Positions 29,934-40,143 of a DNA stretch of 64,000 bases are shown here, piece by piece. Below the pieces are notes generated by a model that was not told the origin of the DNA, ran no database searches, and saw nothing but the letters and a program-made list of their open reading frames with translations. The position numbers and the translations under genes are program-made. The DNA is from Photobacterium damselae (GTDB lineage Bacteria; Pseudomonadota; Gammaproteobacteria; Enterobacterales; Vibrionaceae). The stretch lies in assembly GCF_003026815.1 (NCBI RefSeq), contig NZ_PYOG01000001.1, positions 1 to 64,000 of the forward strand, in the 5' to 3' direction. How positions within the stretch are numbered: position 1 is the stretch's first letter; each line of letters opens with the position of its first letter.

Positions 29934-31996
29934 TCAAGTACTTTTTATCTGTTAGACAAGAGACTAACTTACAAAAATTAGGTTATGTAGTACTTTCGTT
30001 TATTCTCATACTGGGAAGCTTCGAAGTCTCTAGTTTTTCATACAGTAATGTCACATCTATTCAGCAATTTTCCCTTCCATCAGGCGTTATGGTTGCGTTA
30101 GTGTACCTACTTGGTAGTTCTGCAATAATGGGGATATTTGCAAGTTTACTTTGTTATTATACTTTTTTTAAATATATTGATAGCGGTGCAGCTTATGTTT
30201 ATACATTAATATTAACAATTACACTTATTCTATCTCTATCATTTATTAAATGGGTTCGATACCATAATCATTCGACAAAGTTGATTTTCGGATTCTTTGT
30301 TTTTCTGCTGCCAGCTCTATCATCTTTAACGTTGGTGATATTTGCACCTAATTCTTTCCGTTTTGAGTTTACATTAAATTTATTTCTTGCAGATTCGATA
30401 AGTATTTTATTATTGGCGCCTTTAATCGGAACCTTGTTTTTACTTATTTGTAATAATAAAAATATAAAAGAGTACATAATTGATGATATTTATGAAATCA
30501 AGAAAAATTTATTAACAAAAACGGTATTAATTGGGTTTATCATACTTGTTATGCTTTTTGGCGTATTACAACCTATTAGCTATATGGCTTACATCTTATT
30601 AATGCCTCTATTGATTGTAGCAGTGGTTGTTATACCTGTTATTTGTCAGATAATATTAATAAATATAAGTTATTTTATACTTTTAAGCGGTTGTTATACT
30701 AATAATAATGACATTCACTTTATAAACAATAAATTAACCATTTTTTATATGATGGCAATCATTGTTTTTATCATCCTTGATTTCAAGGTCAGCTTGAAAA
30801 AAGAAATTAAAGATCATAAAAAACATGTTTTCATTGATACTTGCAGTACTCTCGGTACGTATCAAAAGCTAGAATCAGACAGTCAAAACAAAACAGATTT
30901 TATAATTGCAGCGATTGATCTTCAAAGCTTATTTAAGTTTCCGATAAAAAAACGAGAAACAATTATCATTATGATCGCAAAATTACTTAAAGAAAAAACA
31001 GGTCTTTATGAATCAGCTTATATTCTTTACGATTTATCATCTTTAGTAATTTTATTAGATGACAATAGCCGAGCACTATCAAAACTAAAATCATTTAGTG
31101 AAATAGTGAATGATACTCTGGAGCAGCACAATATAAATTACAAACTGGGTAAAGTATTTTATATACGCTGTGAAAACTATACTCGTCTAAAAGTTATGAT
31201 TAATCATTTACATATTAATTCAAAATTAGCAGATCCTCTATCGGAACAAAAGCTTATAAACTGTGAGAATAATGAGATCAATGATTATATCTCATTTCTA
31301 AGCTATATCGATGATAAACAGATCAATATTGCTTATCAAAATTACAGCTCTACTCAAGGAGGTGAACGCTGCTTTGAGGTATTATCACGCTTTAATTTTA
31401 ACAAAAACTTTTTAAACCCTGAACGAGTATTTACCTTTGCCAAGCGTTTAAACCGTCTTGAAGCATTAGAACAAAAAGTTAGCAGAAAGGCACTTAATCA
31501 CATTAAAGAGCTGCCTGAATCTGACTATCAATATGCATCAATTAATTTTTCACCAGACTTTTTATGCTCAACTAGATCAATAAATTACTTCATAAACCAA
31601 TTGGAACTATTGGAAATTTCACCAGAAAAAATCTGTATTGAATTAGTTGAAACAGGTGAAATTGAAGATGTTACAGCATTAGTTGATAATCTTAATATAC
31701 TAAAGTCCATAGGCGTAAAAATTGCCCTTGATGATTTTGGCAAAGGGCATGCAACTTATGAAAAGTTATTTAACTTGCCTATTGATATAGTAAAAATTGA
31801 CGGCTCATTAGTCCATTTTTGCGATCAAGATTTGATGAAGCAACTCATTATTGAAAATGTGTGTAAGATTTCGTCAATGCGTAATATTAAAGTTGTCGCA
31901 GAGTGTGTGGAAACACCAGAAGAAAGAGAGATATTAGAACAATTACATATTGATTATCTTCAAGGATATCTGATTCACAAGCCAGCACTCTTTTAG
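29930..31996 (+). CDS. membrane c-di-GMP phosphodiesterase (EAL) with degenerate GGDEF
   Basis: This 688-residue protein has eight or so N-terminal helices (about 14-275, MASE1-like: FSLPSGVMVALVYLLGSSA). A region of about 290-430 has GGDEF-like secondary structure but no GGDEF motif. An EAL domain covers about 440-688. Key EAL residues are present: EVLSR in place of EALxR, INFSP, the ELVETGE loop, DDFGKG, VKIDG, AECVET and QGYLIHKP. Phosphodiesterase activity is therefore likely. It overlaps the diguanylate cyclase gene by four bases, so the pair is cotranslated. Confidence 0.87.
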   Translation: MIKYFLSVRQETNLQKLGYVVLSFILILGSFEVSSFSYSNVTSIQQFSLPSGVMVALVYLLGSSAIMGIFASLLCYYTFFKYIDSGAAYVYTLILTITLILSLSFIKWVRYHNHSTKLIFGFFVFLLPALSSLTLVIFAPNSFRFEFTLNLFLADSISILLLAPLIGTLFLLICNNKNIKEYIIDDIYEIKKNLLTKTVLIGFIILVMLFGVLQPISYMAYILLMPLLIVAVVVIPVICQIILINISYFILLSGCYTNNNDIHFINNKLTIFYMMAIIVFIILDFKVSLKKEIKDHKKHVFIDTCSTLGTYQKLESDSQNKTDFIIAAIDLQSLFKFPIKKRETIIIMIAKLLKEKTGLYESAYILYDLSSLVILLDDNSRALSKLKSFSEIVNDTLEQHNINYKLGKVFYIRCENYTRLKVMINHLHINSKLADPLSEQKLINCENNEINDYISFLSYIDDKQINIAYQNYSSTQGGERCFEVLSRFNFNKNFLNPERVFTFAKRLNRLEALEQKVSRKALNHIKELPESDYQYASINFSPDFLCSTRSINYFINQLELLEISPEKICIELVETGEIEDVTALVDNLNILKSIGVKIALDDFGKGHATYEKLFNLPIDIVKIDGSLVHFCDQDLMKQLIIENVCKISSMRNIKVVAECVETPEEREILEQLHIDYLQGYLIHKPALF

Positions 31997-32007
31997 TATC
32001 TCCGTCT

Positions 32008-32046
32008 AAAAAACAAGCATCTTAGACTAACAAGGTGCTTGTTTTT
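32008..32046 (+). terminator. terminator after the EAL gene
   Basis: AAAAAACAAGCATCTT (32008-32023) pairs with AAGGTGCTTGTTTTT (32032-32046) with one G-T wobble and a closing T-run. Confidence 0.9.
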
Positions 32047-32206
32047 CCTCAATAACTATGAAATCACATTCATTTATAATTAAGAATATAAAATCTCAAT
32101 AATATCTATTGCGTAAATTTTCATAATAAAATGCATTCCTTTAGCGATAAACGTCTCAACAGAAATGATTAAAACAATGTTTTATAACGATAATTTGATT
32201 TGATTT

Positions 32207-32222
32207 TGCGATGGCAATCACT
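32207..32222. promoter_or_regulatory. CRP-like site upstream of nupC
   Basis: TGCGA-TGGCAA-TCACT matches the CRP consensus TGTGA-N6-TCACA at eight of ten half-site positions, about 72 bases before nupC. CRP/CytR control of nucleoside uptake is known in enterobacteria; here it is inferred from sequence only. Confidence 0.5.
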
Positions 32223-32293
32223 TTATTCTGTGCGCCAATAAATCAACATGCAGTCATAACATGATACATATCGCTTAATGAGAGCAATTTTCA

Positions 32294-33493
32294 ATGCACT
32301 ACTTACATTTTGTCCTTGGCTTAGTTGTGGTTGCCGCACTAGCCTTATTAGCAAGTAAAGATCGAAAAAGTATTAAACTTCGTTATATTGTCCAATTATT
32401 AGTCATTGAAATTGGTCTAGCTTATTTCCTTTTAAATTCCTCAGTCGGTACAGGATTTGTTACTACATTAGCCGATGGCTTTGATCACTTAATGAGTTAT
32501 GCCGCAGAAGGTACAAATTTTGTTTTTGGTGGCTTAATCAATGACAGTCAATTTAATTTCTTCCTTCAAGTGTTGATGCCGATTGTTTTTATCTCCGCTT
32601 TAATTGGTATCTTGCAACATACCAAAATCCTTCCAGTTGTTATCCGTTTTATCGGCTTTATTCTTTCTAAGATTAACGGTATGGGTAAACTTGAGTCTTT
32701 TAACGCAATCAGCGCATTAATGGTTGGTCAATCAGAGAACTTTATTACCTATAAAGATATCTTAGGTAAAATGTCTGAGCGTCGCATGTATACATTGGCA
32801 GCAACGGCGATGTCGACTGTATCTATGTCCATTGTTGGTTCATACATGAAATTAATTGAGCCTAAATATGTTGTTGCAGCGCTGATTCTTAACATGTTCA
32901 GTACCTTCATCATTCTTTCTGTCATTAACCCATACGATCATGAAGCAGAAATTGACTTTGATGACATGATGGTGGTTGATGAAGAAGAAGAGAAAAAGCT
33001 TACTTTCTTTGAAATGTTAGGTGAATACATCCTAACAGGTTTTAAAGTAGCAGTAATTGTAGCGGCAATGCTAATTGGCTTTATTGCTATCATCACTATG
33101 ATTAACCAACTATGTAGCCATGCCTTTGGTATTAGTTTCCAAGATATGATTGGTTACCTATTCTACCCTGTTGCTTGGATCTTAGGTATTCCTGCCCACG
33201 AAGCGCTACAAGCAGGTAGTATTATGGCAACTAAATTAGTGTCTAACGAGTTTGTGGCAATGATGTCGCTACAAAAAGTGGCTTCTCAGTTATCAGCCCA
33301 CACTATTGGTACTATCTCTATCTTCCTAGTTTCTTTTGCGAACTTTAGCTCTATCGGCATCATCGCTGGTGCGGTTAAAGGGGTAAACGAAGAAAAAGGT
33401 AATATGGTGGCTCGTTTCGGTCTTCGCTTACTATACGGTTCAACATTAGTTAGTATCCTATCTGCAATGATTGCAAGCTTAGTACTAGCGTAA
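32294..33493 (+). CDS. nupC: concentrative nucleoside transporter NupC
   Basis: This 399-residue inner-membrane Na+/H+-nucleoside symporter of the CNT family has the length of E. coli NupC (400). It has an N-terminal helix bundle, then [27 protein letters not shown], the motif [13 protein letters not shown] and the C-terminal [16 protein letters not shown] signature. It is monocistronic, with a CRP-like site upstream and its own terminator. Confidence 0.93.
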   Translation: MHYLHFVLGLVVVAALALLASKDRKSIKLRYIVQLLVIEIGLAYFLLNSSVGTGFVTTLADGFDHLMSYAAEGTNFVFGGLINDSQFNFFLQVLMPIVFISALIGILQHTKILPVVIRFIGFILSKINGMGKLESFNAISALMVGQSENFITYKDILGKMSERRMYTLAATAMSTVSMSIVGSYMKLIEPKYVVAALILNMFSTFIILSVINPYDHEAEIDFDDMMVVDEEEEKKLTFFEMLGEYILTGFKVAVIVAAMLIGFIAIITMINQLCSHAFGISFQDMIGYLFYPVAWILGIPAHEALQAGSIMATKLVSNEFVAMMSLQKVASQLSAHTIGTISIFLVSFANFSSIGIIAGAVKGVNEEKGNMVARFGLRLLYGSTLVSILSAMIASLVLA

Positions 33494-33517
33494 TTATCAG
33501 CAACTTTCCTATCTTCC

Positions 33518-33550
33518 AAAGCGTGCTTTTTTATAAGCGCGCTTTTTTAT
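33518..33550 (+). terminator. terminator after nupC
   Basis: AAGCGTGCTT (33519-33528) pairs with AAGCGCGCTT (33535-33544) with one G-U pair, followed by TTTTATTT. Confidence 0.88.
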
Positions 33551-33685
33551 TTAAACTCCCCAAACCATGTGCTCTATACCTCAAATCCTTCATATCCTCT
33601 ATCTAACCAAATAAATCCATCTACACTTATAGACAACCTGAAATCTCTACAATGCTGCTGCTCTGTTTTTTATGAGGCAATAAAT

Positions 33686-34444
33686 ATGGATATTCAATTA
33701 TCAATAGACAATGGAATTGCACAACTAACCCTAGATAGGCCGCAAACCTATAACGCACTCACGCTCAATATGTATCAAGAACTAGGTAGACACTTTATAG
33801 AGCTAACGAACAACCCAGAAGTTAAGATCATCATTTTAACTTCAAGTAGCGATTTCTTTTGTAGTGGTAATGATATGTTTGACTTTCGAACGATTGGTCA
33901 CTGCTCAGAGCAAGAAATTCAAAAGCATCGACTTGATATCGAAAGCTTTATGTTTAATTTTATCAATTGCTCTAAGCCCATTATTGCCGCTGTCACAGGG
34001 CCGGCAATAGGAATAGGAACAACTCTACTGCAATATTGTGATTATGTTGTTGCAAGTTCGCACAGCTATTTTCAAACCCCTTTTACTGCATTAGGTCTTT
34101 GCCCTGAATTTGGCGCTAGTGTGGTGCTAGAAAAGCTCATCGGAGCCAGAAAAGCGCGAGCGATGTTACTATTTAGTGAAAAAATGACTGCAAGTGAAGC
34201 AAGTGAGCTGAGATTTATTAATGCAATCTCAGCCAAACCAATCAAACACAGCTATGAGATTGCAGGACAATTACAGCACCTCTCTATCAATGCGATAACC
34301 CACTCAAAAAGAATGTTAAAAAATATTCAATATCATAATATTGAAGAAACCATCAAACAGGAAAATGATTTAATCTTTCAGCTTATTCAACAACCCGATG
34401 CTCAAGCACGAATTGAGAAATTTATCGAGAAAAGTCGAAGATAA
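33686..34444 (+). CDS. enoyl-CoA hydratase/isomerase (crotonase) family protein
   Basis: This 252-residue crotonase-fold protein has the acyl-CoA oxyanion loops SSDFFCSGNDMFDF and TGPAIGIGTTLLQYCD. The catalytic region reads TPFTALGLCPEFGAS, with one glutamate. The SGND loop and the single glutamate recall delta3-delta2-enoyl-CoA isomerases (ECI2 type) more than the two-glutamate hydratases; this is inference. ATG 33686 has GAGG eight bases upstream; the open frame extends further up without a ribosome site. It is a single gene; no other beta-oxidation genes are near. Confidence 0.83.
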   Translation: MDIQLSIDNGIAQLTLDRPQTYNALTLNMYQELGRHFIELTNNPEVKIIILTSSSDFFCSGNDMFDFRTIGHCSEQEIQKHRLDIESFMFNFINCSKPIIAAVTGPAIGIGTTLLQYCDYVVASSHSYFQTPFTALGLCPEFGASVVLEKLIGARKARAMLLFSEKMTASEASELRFINAISAKPIKHSYEIAGQLQHLSINAITHSKRMLKNIQYHNIEETIKQENDLIFQLIQQPDAQARIEKFIEKSRR

Positions 34445-34587
34445 GAGAGTGTGTCGTTACAAAATAATCACAAAAAAGACCAATAAGAAATATTTATCAA
34501 GATAATTTGTTGCAAAATCTTGTCAATCTTCCATGTATAGAGGTATAAAGGAAAACGACCTTTTTACTTTTTGCATGGAAGATACTG

Positions 34588-35778
34588 ATGTTTGAAAAAA
34601 TTTCTGCAGCACCAGCTGATCCTATTCTTGGTTTAACTGAAGAATTCAAAAATGACCCTCGTGTTGAGAAAATTAATCTTGGCGTAGGTATTTATAAAAA
34701 TGAACAAGGCCAAACACCTGTTCTAGCTACCGTTAAGAAAGCAGAAGCTATCCTTCTAGACAAAGAAACCACCAAATCTTACCTCAGCATTCCTGGTACT
34801 CCAGAATACGGTCTAGCTGTACAACAATTACTGTTTGGAGCAGATGCAAAGCTTATTGCAGATAAACGAACTAAAACTGCTCAAGCTCCTGGTGGTACTG
34901 GTGCACTTCGAGTAGGTGCTGAGTTTATTAAACGCCAATTAGGTGATGTAACAGTATGGATCAGTAATCCGACATGGGCTAACCATCATGGTGTATTTGG
35001 TGCCGCTGGTTTAGAAATCAAAACATACACATACTATAACCCTGAAACGAAAGATATTGATTTTCCTGCAACCCTTGCAGACTTAAACCAAGCGAAAGCA
35101 GGTGATATCGTTCTATTCCACGGCTGCTGCCATAACCCAACCGGTATTGATCCAACAGCAGAACAGTGGCAACAACTGGCCGATCTTTGCAAAGAGAAGC
35201 AACTGCTACCTATGTTTGATTTTGCCTACCAAGGCTTCGCTTCAGGCGTAGAAGAAGATGCTCAAGGTCTTCGTCTTTTTGCCGAGCAATTAGATGAACT
35301 GCTTATTGCGAGCTCTTTCTCTAAGAACTTTGGTCTGTATAACGAACGAGTTGGTGCCTTTACGCTTGTTGCGAAAAATGCCCAAGAAGCAGAAGTCGCT
35401 TTTAGCCAAGTTAAATCTATTGCACGCGTTATTTATTCGAATCCACCAGCCCATGGCGCAGCTATTGTAACGGTTATTCTAAATGACCCAGCATTACGAG
35501 CTGAATGGGAACAAGAAGTGGCAGAGATGAGAGATCGTATCCAAGAAATGCGAACTCTATTTGTTGACACATTAAAGTCTCTTGGCATTGACCGCGACTT
35601 TAGTTTTATTGAGCAACAAAACGGTATGTTCTCTTTTTCTGGTCTCAACAAAGAGCAAGTGCAGCGCTTAAAAGATGAGTTTGGTATTTATATTGTTGGT
35701 TCAGGCCGTATTAGTGTGGCAGGAATGACAAAGGCGAATATGATGCCATTGTGTCAAGGTATTGCGGCTGTTTTATAG
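34588..35778 (+). CDS. aspartate/aromatic aminotransferase
   Basis: This class-I PLP aminotransferase has 396 residues, the length of E. coli AspC and TyrB. It shows [20 protein letters not shown], the [11 protein letters not shown] loop and the PLP lysine in [15 protein letters not shown]. The C-terminal SGRISVAGM holds the arginine that binds the substrate carboxylate. AspC and TyrB cannot be told apart reliably from sequence by eye, so no symbol is given. It is transcribed alone, after a gap of 143 bases. Confidence 0.92.
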   Translation: MFEKISAAPADPILGLTEEFKNDPRVEKINLGVGIYKNEQGQTPVLATVKKAEAILLDKETTKSYLSIPGTPEYGLAVQQLLFGADAKLIADKRTKTAQAPGGTGALRVGAEFIKRQLGDVTVWISNPTWANHHGVFGAAGLEIKTYTYYNPETKDIDFPATLADLNQAKAGDIVLFHGCCHNPTGIDPTAEQWQQLADLCKEKQLLPMFDFAYQGFASGVEEDAQGLRLFAEQLDELLIASSFSKNFGLYNERVGAFTLVAKNAQEAEVAFSQVKSIARVIYSNPPAHGAAIVTVILNDPALRAEWEQEVAEMRDRIQEMRTLFVDTLKSLGIDRDFSFIEQQNGMFSFSGLNKEQVQRLKDEFGIYIVGSGRISVAGMTKANMMPLCQGIAAVL

Positions 35779-35827
35779 CGGTAGTTAATTATAATAATGA
35801 GGATAGCCGTTTATTTTTAAGTAGCGT

Positions 35828-36133
35828 CTATCCTGATTTATCTAACGGCAACACATTACAAAACAACTCTCTCTCAAATTGTCGTTCTAAATGCTCTTTC
35901 CATGGCCTATCTGATATTGGCACTAAATAGAATTTTTCTCGATGAGTATCCGTCACAAAGGCCATTCCATGACGCATTAATTCGTAATGGATATCGTTAA
36001 TAAAACCTAGTGTGAAATTTTGCCTACCCGTTAACATATTAATGTCTTCACGCGTTAAGCTGACCCCGACCTCTTCTTCGGAAAATCGATGCCTTAACCA
36101 ATCAGCAAACTCTCTTGCACTTACCATTGTCAT
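35828..36133 (-). CDS. uncharacterised 101-aa protein
   Basis: This small soluble protein contains a helical half (about 1-58, REFADWLRHRFSEEE and LTREDINMLTGR) and a beta half (about 60-85, MAFVTDTHREKFYLVPI). No membrane segment, cysteine cluster or catalytic motif is apparent. The pattern could be a small winged-helix or HTH-like domain, but this is not firm. A purine-rich GGGGG lies seven bases before ATG 36133. It reads convergent to the aminotransferase gene. I do not recognise the family. Confidence 0.6.
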   Translation of the reverse strand: MTMVSAREFADWLRHRFSEEEVGVSLTREDINMLTGRQNFTLGFINDIHYELMRHGMAFVTDTHREKFYLVPISDRPWKEHLERQFERELFCNVLPLDKSG

Positions 36134-36331
36134 TCGGTAGCCCCCATAAATGAGCTCATCTTTTTGTTAACTATCTATAATTTATAGTCGAAAACAGAGA
36201 GATTTTCCTAAACAAAATAAGATAATAGTCGAAAGAATCAAAGTGATATGAATTGAATTGCTTAGAGATAAGCGAAGAAAAAAGATAGGAGAGATACCCG
36301 CCCCTAGATATGGAAGCGGGTGAACAGAAAA

Positions 36332-36736
36332 TTAAGCGGCTTTGTATAGCACTTTATTTCCTGACAGCTGGATGCGCTCAACAAGGTTTTCTTCAACAAG
36401 CTTCTTTAGTGCGCCAGTTGCCCAAGATGCGGCTTTGCTGTCCTCTTGACCAGCTTCAAGGCCAATACCTTTAGGGTTGATACCATCAGTATTTGCTTTC
36501 ACAATATCCAGAACTTGTTGCTGCTTTGGCGTTAAGTTTACTGATGTTACGACTTCAGACTTTGCTACTTCAACTTTCGCAGAATCTTTTTTCTCTACAG
36601 TTTTTGCCGCTGGCGCTGCTTTTTTCACATCGGCTTTTGGCGCTTCTTTTACAGATACTGTATCTGCTACTACTACCGTTGCTTGGATGCGTTTTTGCAG
36701 TTTAAGCTGAACTTTACGTTTGTGAGAGATTCTCAT
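36332..36736 (-). CDS. Lys/Ala-rich winged-helix protein (H1-like layout)
   Basis: This 134-residue basic protein has an N-terminal basic head (MRISHKRKVQLKLQKRI). A low-complexity stretch rich in Ala, Lys, Val and Pro follows (about 25-65: KEAPKADVKKAAPAAKTVEKK). The C-terminal winged-helix domain (about 68-134) has LTPKQQQVLDIVKANTDGINPKGIG, then WATGALKKLVEENLVERIQLSGNKVLYK. This layout recalls histone H1-like nucleoid proteins. DNA binding is inferred, not shown. An imperfect hairpin (ACCCGC/GCGGGT, about 36298-36325) follows the stop. Confidence 0.7.
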   Translation of the reverse strand: MRISHKRKVQLKLQKRIQATVVVADTVSVKEAPKADVKKAAPAAKTVEKKDSAKVEVAKSEVVTSVNLTPKQQQVLDIVKANTDGINPKGIGLEAGQEDSKAASWATGALKKLVEENLVERIQLSGNKVLYKAA

Positions 36737-37037
36737 TAAATTTCCTACTCCGTTGCACTACTTTCAGTCACCACTGAACCAGCGGGTAAAATCAAGGCGC
36801 GTTTTATATCAAGTATGTCAGGGGAATGCTAGTAACTGCTCAAATATAGAGCAAAAAAAGGCAACTTATCTTAAATATTGATGCATATTTCTCAGATTTT
36901 TACTTTGTTGATATACACACCAAGGCACAACAATGAGCAAATTTTAACCCTTACAAATTGAAGTAAGTCTTTGCCAAACGTCTATTGTTCTTCCAAAATT
37001 ATTAATGTACGCAAGACAATGAAAAAGAGGCATGTAG
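36737..37037. other. intergenic region without recognised gene
   Basis: This divergent spacer between the winged-helix protein gene and the DUF2982-like gene should hold both promoters. I see no hairpin terminator, RNA gene or frame with a ribosome site. GAGG at 37029-37032 is the ribosome site of the plus-strand gene. Confidence 0.4.
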
Positions 37038-37697
37038 ATGAGAACAACTTATATCTGCTCACCGAAGCTTTCTTCATATTCTCACATGACGATCATCGCG
37101 GTTGCATTAATTATTGCATTTAGTGCCTTGATATACTTTGTTCCAGGAATAAACGTCAGCCTTATTGCTCTACTTTTTTTAGCTATTTTTACTCTCATTG
37201 CACTCTATAGTCTCACGCACTCTCCCTCTGTTATTTTTTCTTTAACTTTTATGCATATGCAGTTTCACAGCAAGACGGGGGGCTGGTTGATTCAATGGAA
37301 CAATGTGCGAGCTGTTGGTATCGCCACAATCGAAACTCAAGGGTGGCATCATAAGATCCCTTGGATAGGAATTAGATTGAAAAATTACGACCAATTTCTT
37401 AACAGTATCTGTTTAAGAACGGCGAGTAAAATTATGACAGAGCAACGGGATCTTTTGCTGATTGCCTATAAACAAATTCAATCTCCGCAACACGAACTGG
37501 AAGATATTTTATTTGATGATAGTGTGTACATCATGGAGGATGGCAAAGAATTAACAGGATTACTCGCGACGCTTGCTAATAGAATGCGCTACAATCGCGA
37601 GTATTTAGGCTATGATTTTTTCATTTCAGACGACCTTGTCGATCGTCCTATCGATGAGTTTATTGGCTTAATAAGACGCTATATGGCCGCTGCTTAA
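37038..37697 (+). CDS. DUF2982-like membrane protein
   Basis: This 219-residue protein has two membrane helices (about 17-38 and 42-60) and a cytoplasmic part of some 155 residues. That part holds a PH-like strand pattern ([31 protein letters not shown]) and ends [31 protein letters not shown] place it in the DUF2982 group of Vibrionaceae from memory, with moderate certainty. No function is known. Its stop overlaps the stop of the convergent sigma factor gene (bases 37694-37697). Confidence 0.65.
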   Translation: MRTTYICSPKLSSYSHMTIIAVALIIAFSALIYFVPGINVSLIALLFLAIFTLIALYSLTHSPSVIFSLTFMHMQFHSKTGGWLIQWNNVRAVGIATIETQGWHHKIPWIGIRLKNYDQFLNSICLRTASKIMTEQRDLLLIAYKQIQSPQHELEDILFDDSVYIMEDGKELTGLLATLANRMRYNREYLGYDFFISDDLVDRPIDEFIGLIRRYMAAA

Positions 37698-38542
37698 GCA
37701 AAGGCTACCGCTTCCTCTACCAACATACTCTCTAGCGTAATATTTCGGTCTCTCATCTTTGCGGCAAGTCGCTGCTGGGCGAGAATCTGTAACTGACGAA
37801 CACGCTCGCGCGTTAAGTTTACAGCAGTAGCCACTTCTTGTAGTGTATGAGGTTCATAACCAAATAAGCCAAATCGACGCGCAATAATTTCCTGATCGCG
37901 CGGTTTTAACTCAGCTAATAACATCGCTAATACTTCCGTCTGATCTTCTTCATTTAACAGCTCAGTATGATCTAATTTACTGTGGTCTGGAATGATTTCA
38001 GAAAATTTAGCACCTTCATCAAATTGATCATCTAATGAAGAATAGCGTCGTTCGTACTTCAGTATTTTTTCAATTTCTTCTTTTGGACTGCCCGTTAAAG
38101 CTGAAACTTGATCAATCGTAACTTGCTCTGATTTGGTCGACATTTCTTTAAATGCTGAATAAATAGTGCATAGTTCTTTTGAGATATGAACAGGCAAACG
38201 TACTTCACGGGAGTGATTATGAATAGCACGATCCATCGCCTGCTTAATCCACCAAGTCGCATAAGTTGAAAAGCGATAACCGTAGTCTGGATTAAATTTT
38301 TCGACAGCAGTGATCAAACCAATATTTCCTTCATTGATTAAATCATCAAGATCTAAACCTCGGTGCTGCATCTTTTTAGCAATGCTGACGACTAAACGCA
38401 AATTGCTTTCAATAAGTTTTGCGCGTGCTTTTTGATCGCCTGCTTGAACTTTAATACTTAATTCAATTTCTTCTTCTTTAGTAAGTAAAGCACGCGATCG
38501 TAATTGTTTTAGGTAAATACCGGTTACTGATTGAATATCCAT
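37694..38542 (-). CDS. RpoS-like alternative sigma factor (short)
   Basis: This 282-residue sigma-70-family factor contains region 1.2/2 ([38 protein letters not shown], then [17 protein letters not shown] for -10 melting), region 3 and region 4. The region-4 helix-turn-helix reads [20 protein letters not shown]. Its similarity is to RpoS (E. coli 330 aa), but the first 50 or so residues are missing. ATG 38542 fits the conserved start; the open frame extends upstream. RpoQ of Aliivibrio is the closest known concept, but I cannot say it is that gene. It lies downstream of uhpABC with a gap of about 255 bases. Confidence 0.88.
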   Translation of the reverse strand: MDIQSVTGIYLKQLRSRALLTKEEEIELSIKVQAGDQKARAKLIESNLRLVVSIAKKMQHRGLDLDDLINEGNIGLITAVEKFNPDYGYRFSTYATWWIKQAMDRAIHNHSREVRLPVHISKELCTIYSAFKEMSTKSEQVTIDQVSALTGSPKEEIEKILKYERRYSSLDDQFDEGAKFSEIIPDHSKLDHTELLNEEDQTEVLAMLLAELKPRDQEIIARRFGLFGYEPHTLQEVATAVNLTRERVRQLQILAQQRLAAKMRDRNITLESMLVEEAVAFA

Positions 38543-38796
38543 TTTTCTACAAAACCATAACATCCATATTGTTATTAATTTGTATCGTATCCATAGACAA
38601 AAATAAACAGATAACAATCATTTATCACTTATTCACCAAATATTTCATTTTTCACTGAATAAAAACCTTCTGAATAAAATAAATTATTGTTAAAACAAGA
38701 TAAATCAGTAAAAAATGACCCAAAACCGTCAAAGAAATGTGATTCTTAGCATAGAAAAAAGACACTCCGTCAAAAACGTTAAATTTAACATTTTCA

Positions 38797-40128
38797 TCAA
38801 ATTATCTTCTGAGTAATCGCAACAGATTGTGCTTTTAAAAATGGTAGTAGCAACAAACCTATAACAGCAGATACTGCTGCAAGGACGGTAAAGAATCCTG
38901 TCCAATGATAATGTTCAACCACTATAGCCAATGGATAACCTGACAGCGCGGCCCCCATATAAGCAAATAAGCCAACAAACCCCGTGGCGGCACCCGCAGA
39001 ATTTTTGTGTGAACACTCGGCGGCAGCCATGCCTATAAGCATCTGAGGACCAAAAATAAAGAAACCAATGGCAAAAAAACATGCTGATTGCAGAACATAA
39101 CTTTTAAATGGCATCAACCAAAGTGCGGCTACAGAAAGAAAAATTCCGATAGCAAAAATCAGATTCATCGGGCCTCGGTTTCCGCCAAATAGTTTATCCG
39201 ATCCCCACCCTGCGACTAAAGAACCCACAAATCCCCCAATTTCAAACAAGGAGATCGCACCATTAGCCGAAATCAAACTGTAGTGAAATTGCTCTGTTAA
39301 ATAGAGATTACCCCAGTCATTAATACCCGTTCGAACGATATAAACCAAGACATAACTGAATGCCAATAACCAGATATATTTATTTTTAATTACATATTTA
39401 TGCAAAATATCACGACTACTCAAGCCTAAACCTTCATTCTCCTGAGCAATTTCTAAGTGATCTTTTCGCCATCGGCCAACGGAAGGAAGACCTAAGGTTA
39501 CAGGCTTATCACGTAATCGCCAGCAGATGAAAAGGCCAATCACTACCGCAATGATACCCGGCAGCATAAAGCCGTACCGCCAACCAAAATGCAGGGTTAA
39601 ATAACCAACGACTAAAGGGATTAACGCACCACCAACATTATGAGCGGTATTCCACAGAGCCCACCAAAATCCGCGCTCAGAACGAGAGTACCAGGTCGTT
39701 AATAATTTTGAGCACGATGGCCAACCCCACCCTTGGCACCACGCATTAAGCACCCACAACATGGCTAGCATATACAGCGAGCTCGAAAGGCCAAAAACGA
39801 TATTAATAATGCCTGTTGCAATTAGCCCAAGCCCCATAAAATAACGAGGATTCGATCGGTCTGAGATAATGCCAGAGAAAAACTTTGAGCATCCGTAGGT
39901 GATATAAAAGAGTGTTCCTATAAGGCCAATATCAGCTTTATCGAGCCCAAGGTCAGCCATCATCGCAGGCATCGCGTAATTAAATGTTTTGCGCGAAAAA
40001 TAAAATCCAGCATAGCCGATATACATAGAGACCATAATGTGGAAGCGCCAATAATGATACTTCTGATCAATCTCTGTTTTATCTTCTACCATGGTTGATG
40101 GGTAATGAGATCGTAAAAATCCAAACAT
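38797..40128 (-). CDS. uhpC: sugar-phosphate sensor/transporter UhpC
   Basis: This major facilitator protein has 443 residues and is highly similar to E. coli UhpC (439). It shows YEID-like KTEIDQKYHYWRFHI, FYFSRKTFNYAMP, SDRSNPRYFMGLGLIATGIIN, then WALWNTAHNVGGALIPLVVGY and GPQMLIGMAAAECSHK. UhpC senses external glucose-6-phosphate and activates UhpB. ATG 40128 has GAGAAG five bases upstream and aligns with E. coli; a TTG four codons earlier is also open. It follows uhpB by 15 bases. The transporter gene uhpT is not in the window. Confidence 0.93.
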   Translation of the reverse strand: MFGFLRSHYPSTMVEDKTEIDQKYHYWRFHIMVSMYIGYAGFYFSRKTFNYAMPAMMADLGLDKADIGLIGTLFYITYGCSKFFSGIISDRSNPRYFMGLGLIATGIINIVFGLSSSLYMLAMLWVLNAWCQGWGWPSCSKLLTTWYSRSERGFWWALWNTAHNVGGALIPLVVGYLTLHFGWRYGFMLPGIIAVVIGLFICWRLRDKPVTLGLPSVGRWRKDHLEIAQENEGLGLSSRDILHKYVIKNKYIWLLAFSYVLVYIVRTGINDWGNLYLTEQFHYSLISANGAISLFEIGGFVGSLVAGWGSDKLFGGNRGPMNLIFAIGIFLSVAALWLMPFKSYVLQSACFFAIGFFIFGPQMLIGMAAAECSHKNSAGAATGFVGLFAYMGAALSGYPLAIVVEHYHWTGFFTVLAAVSAVIGLLLLPFLKAQSVAITQKII

Positions 40129-40143
40129 AGCGCTTCTCAAGAA

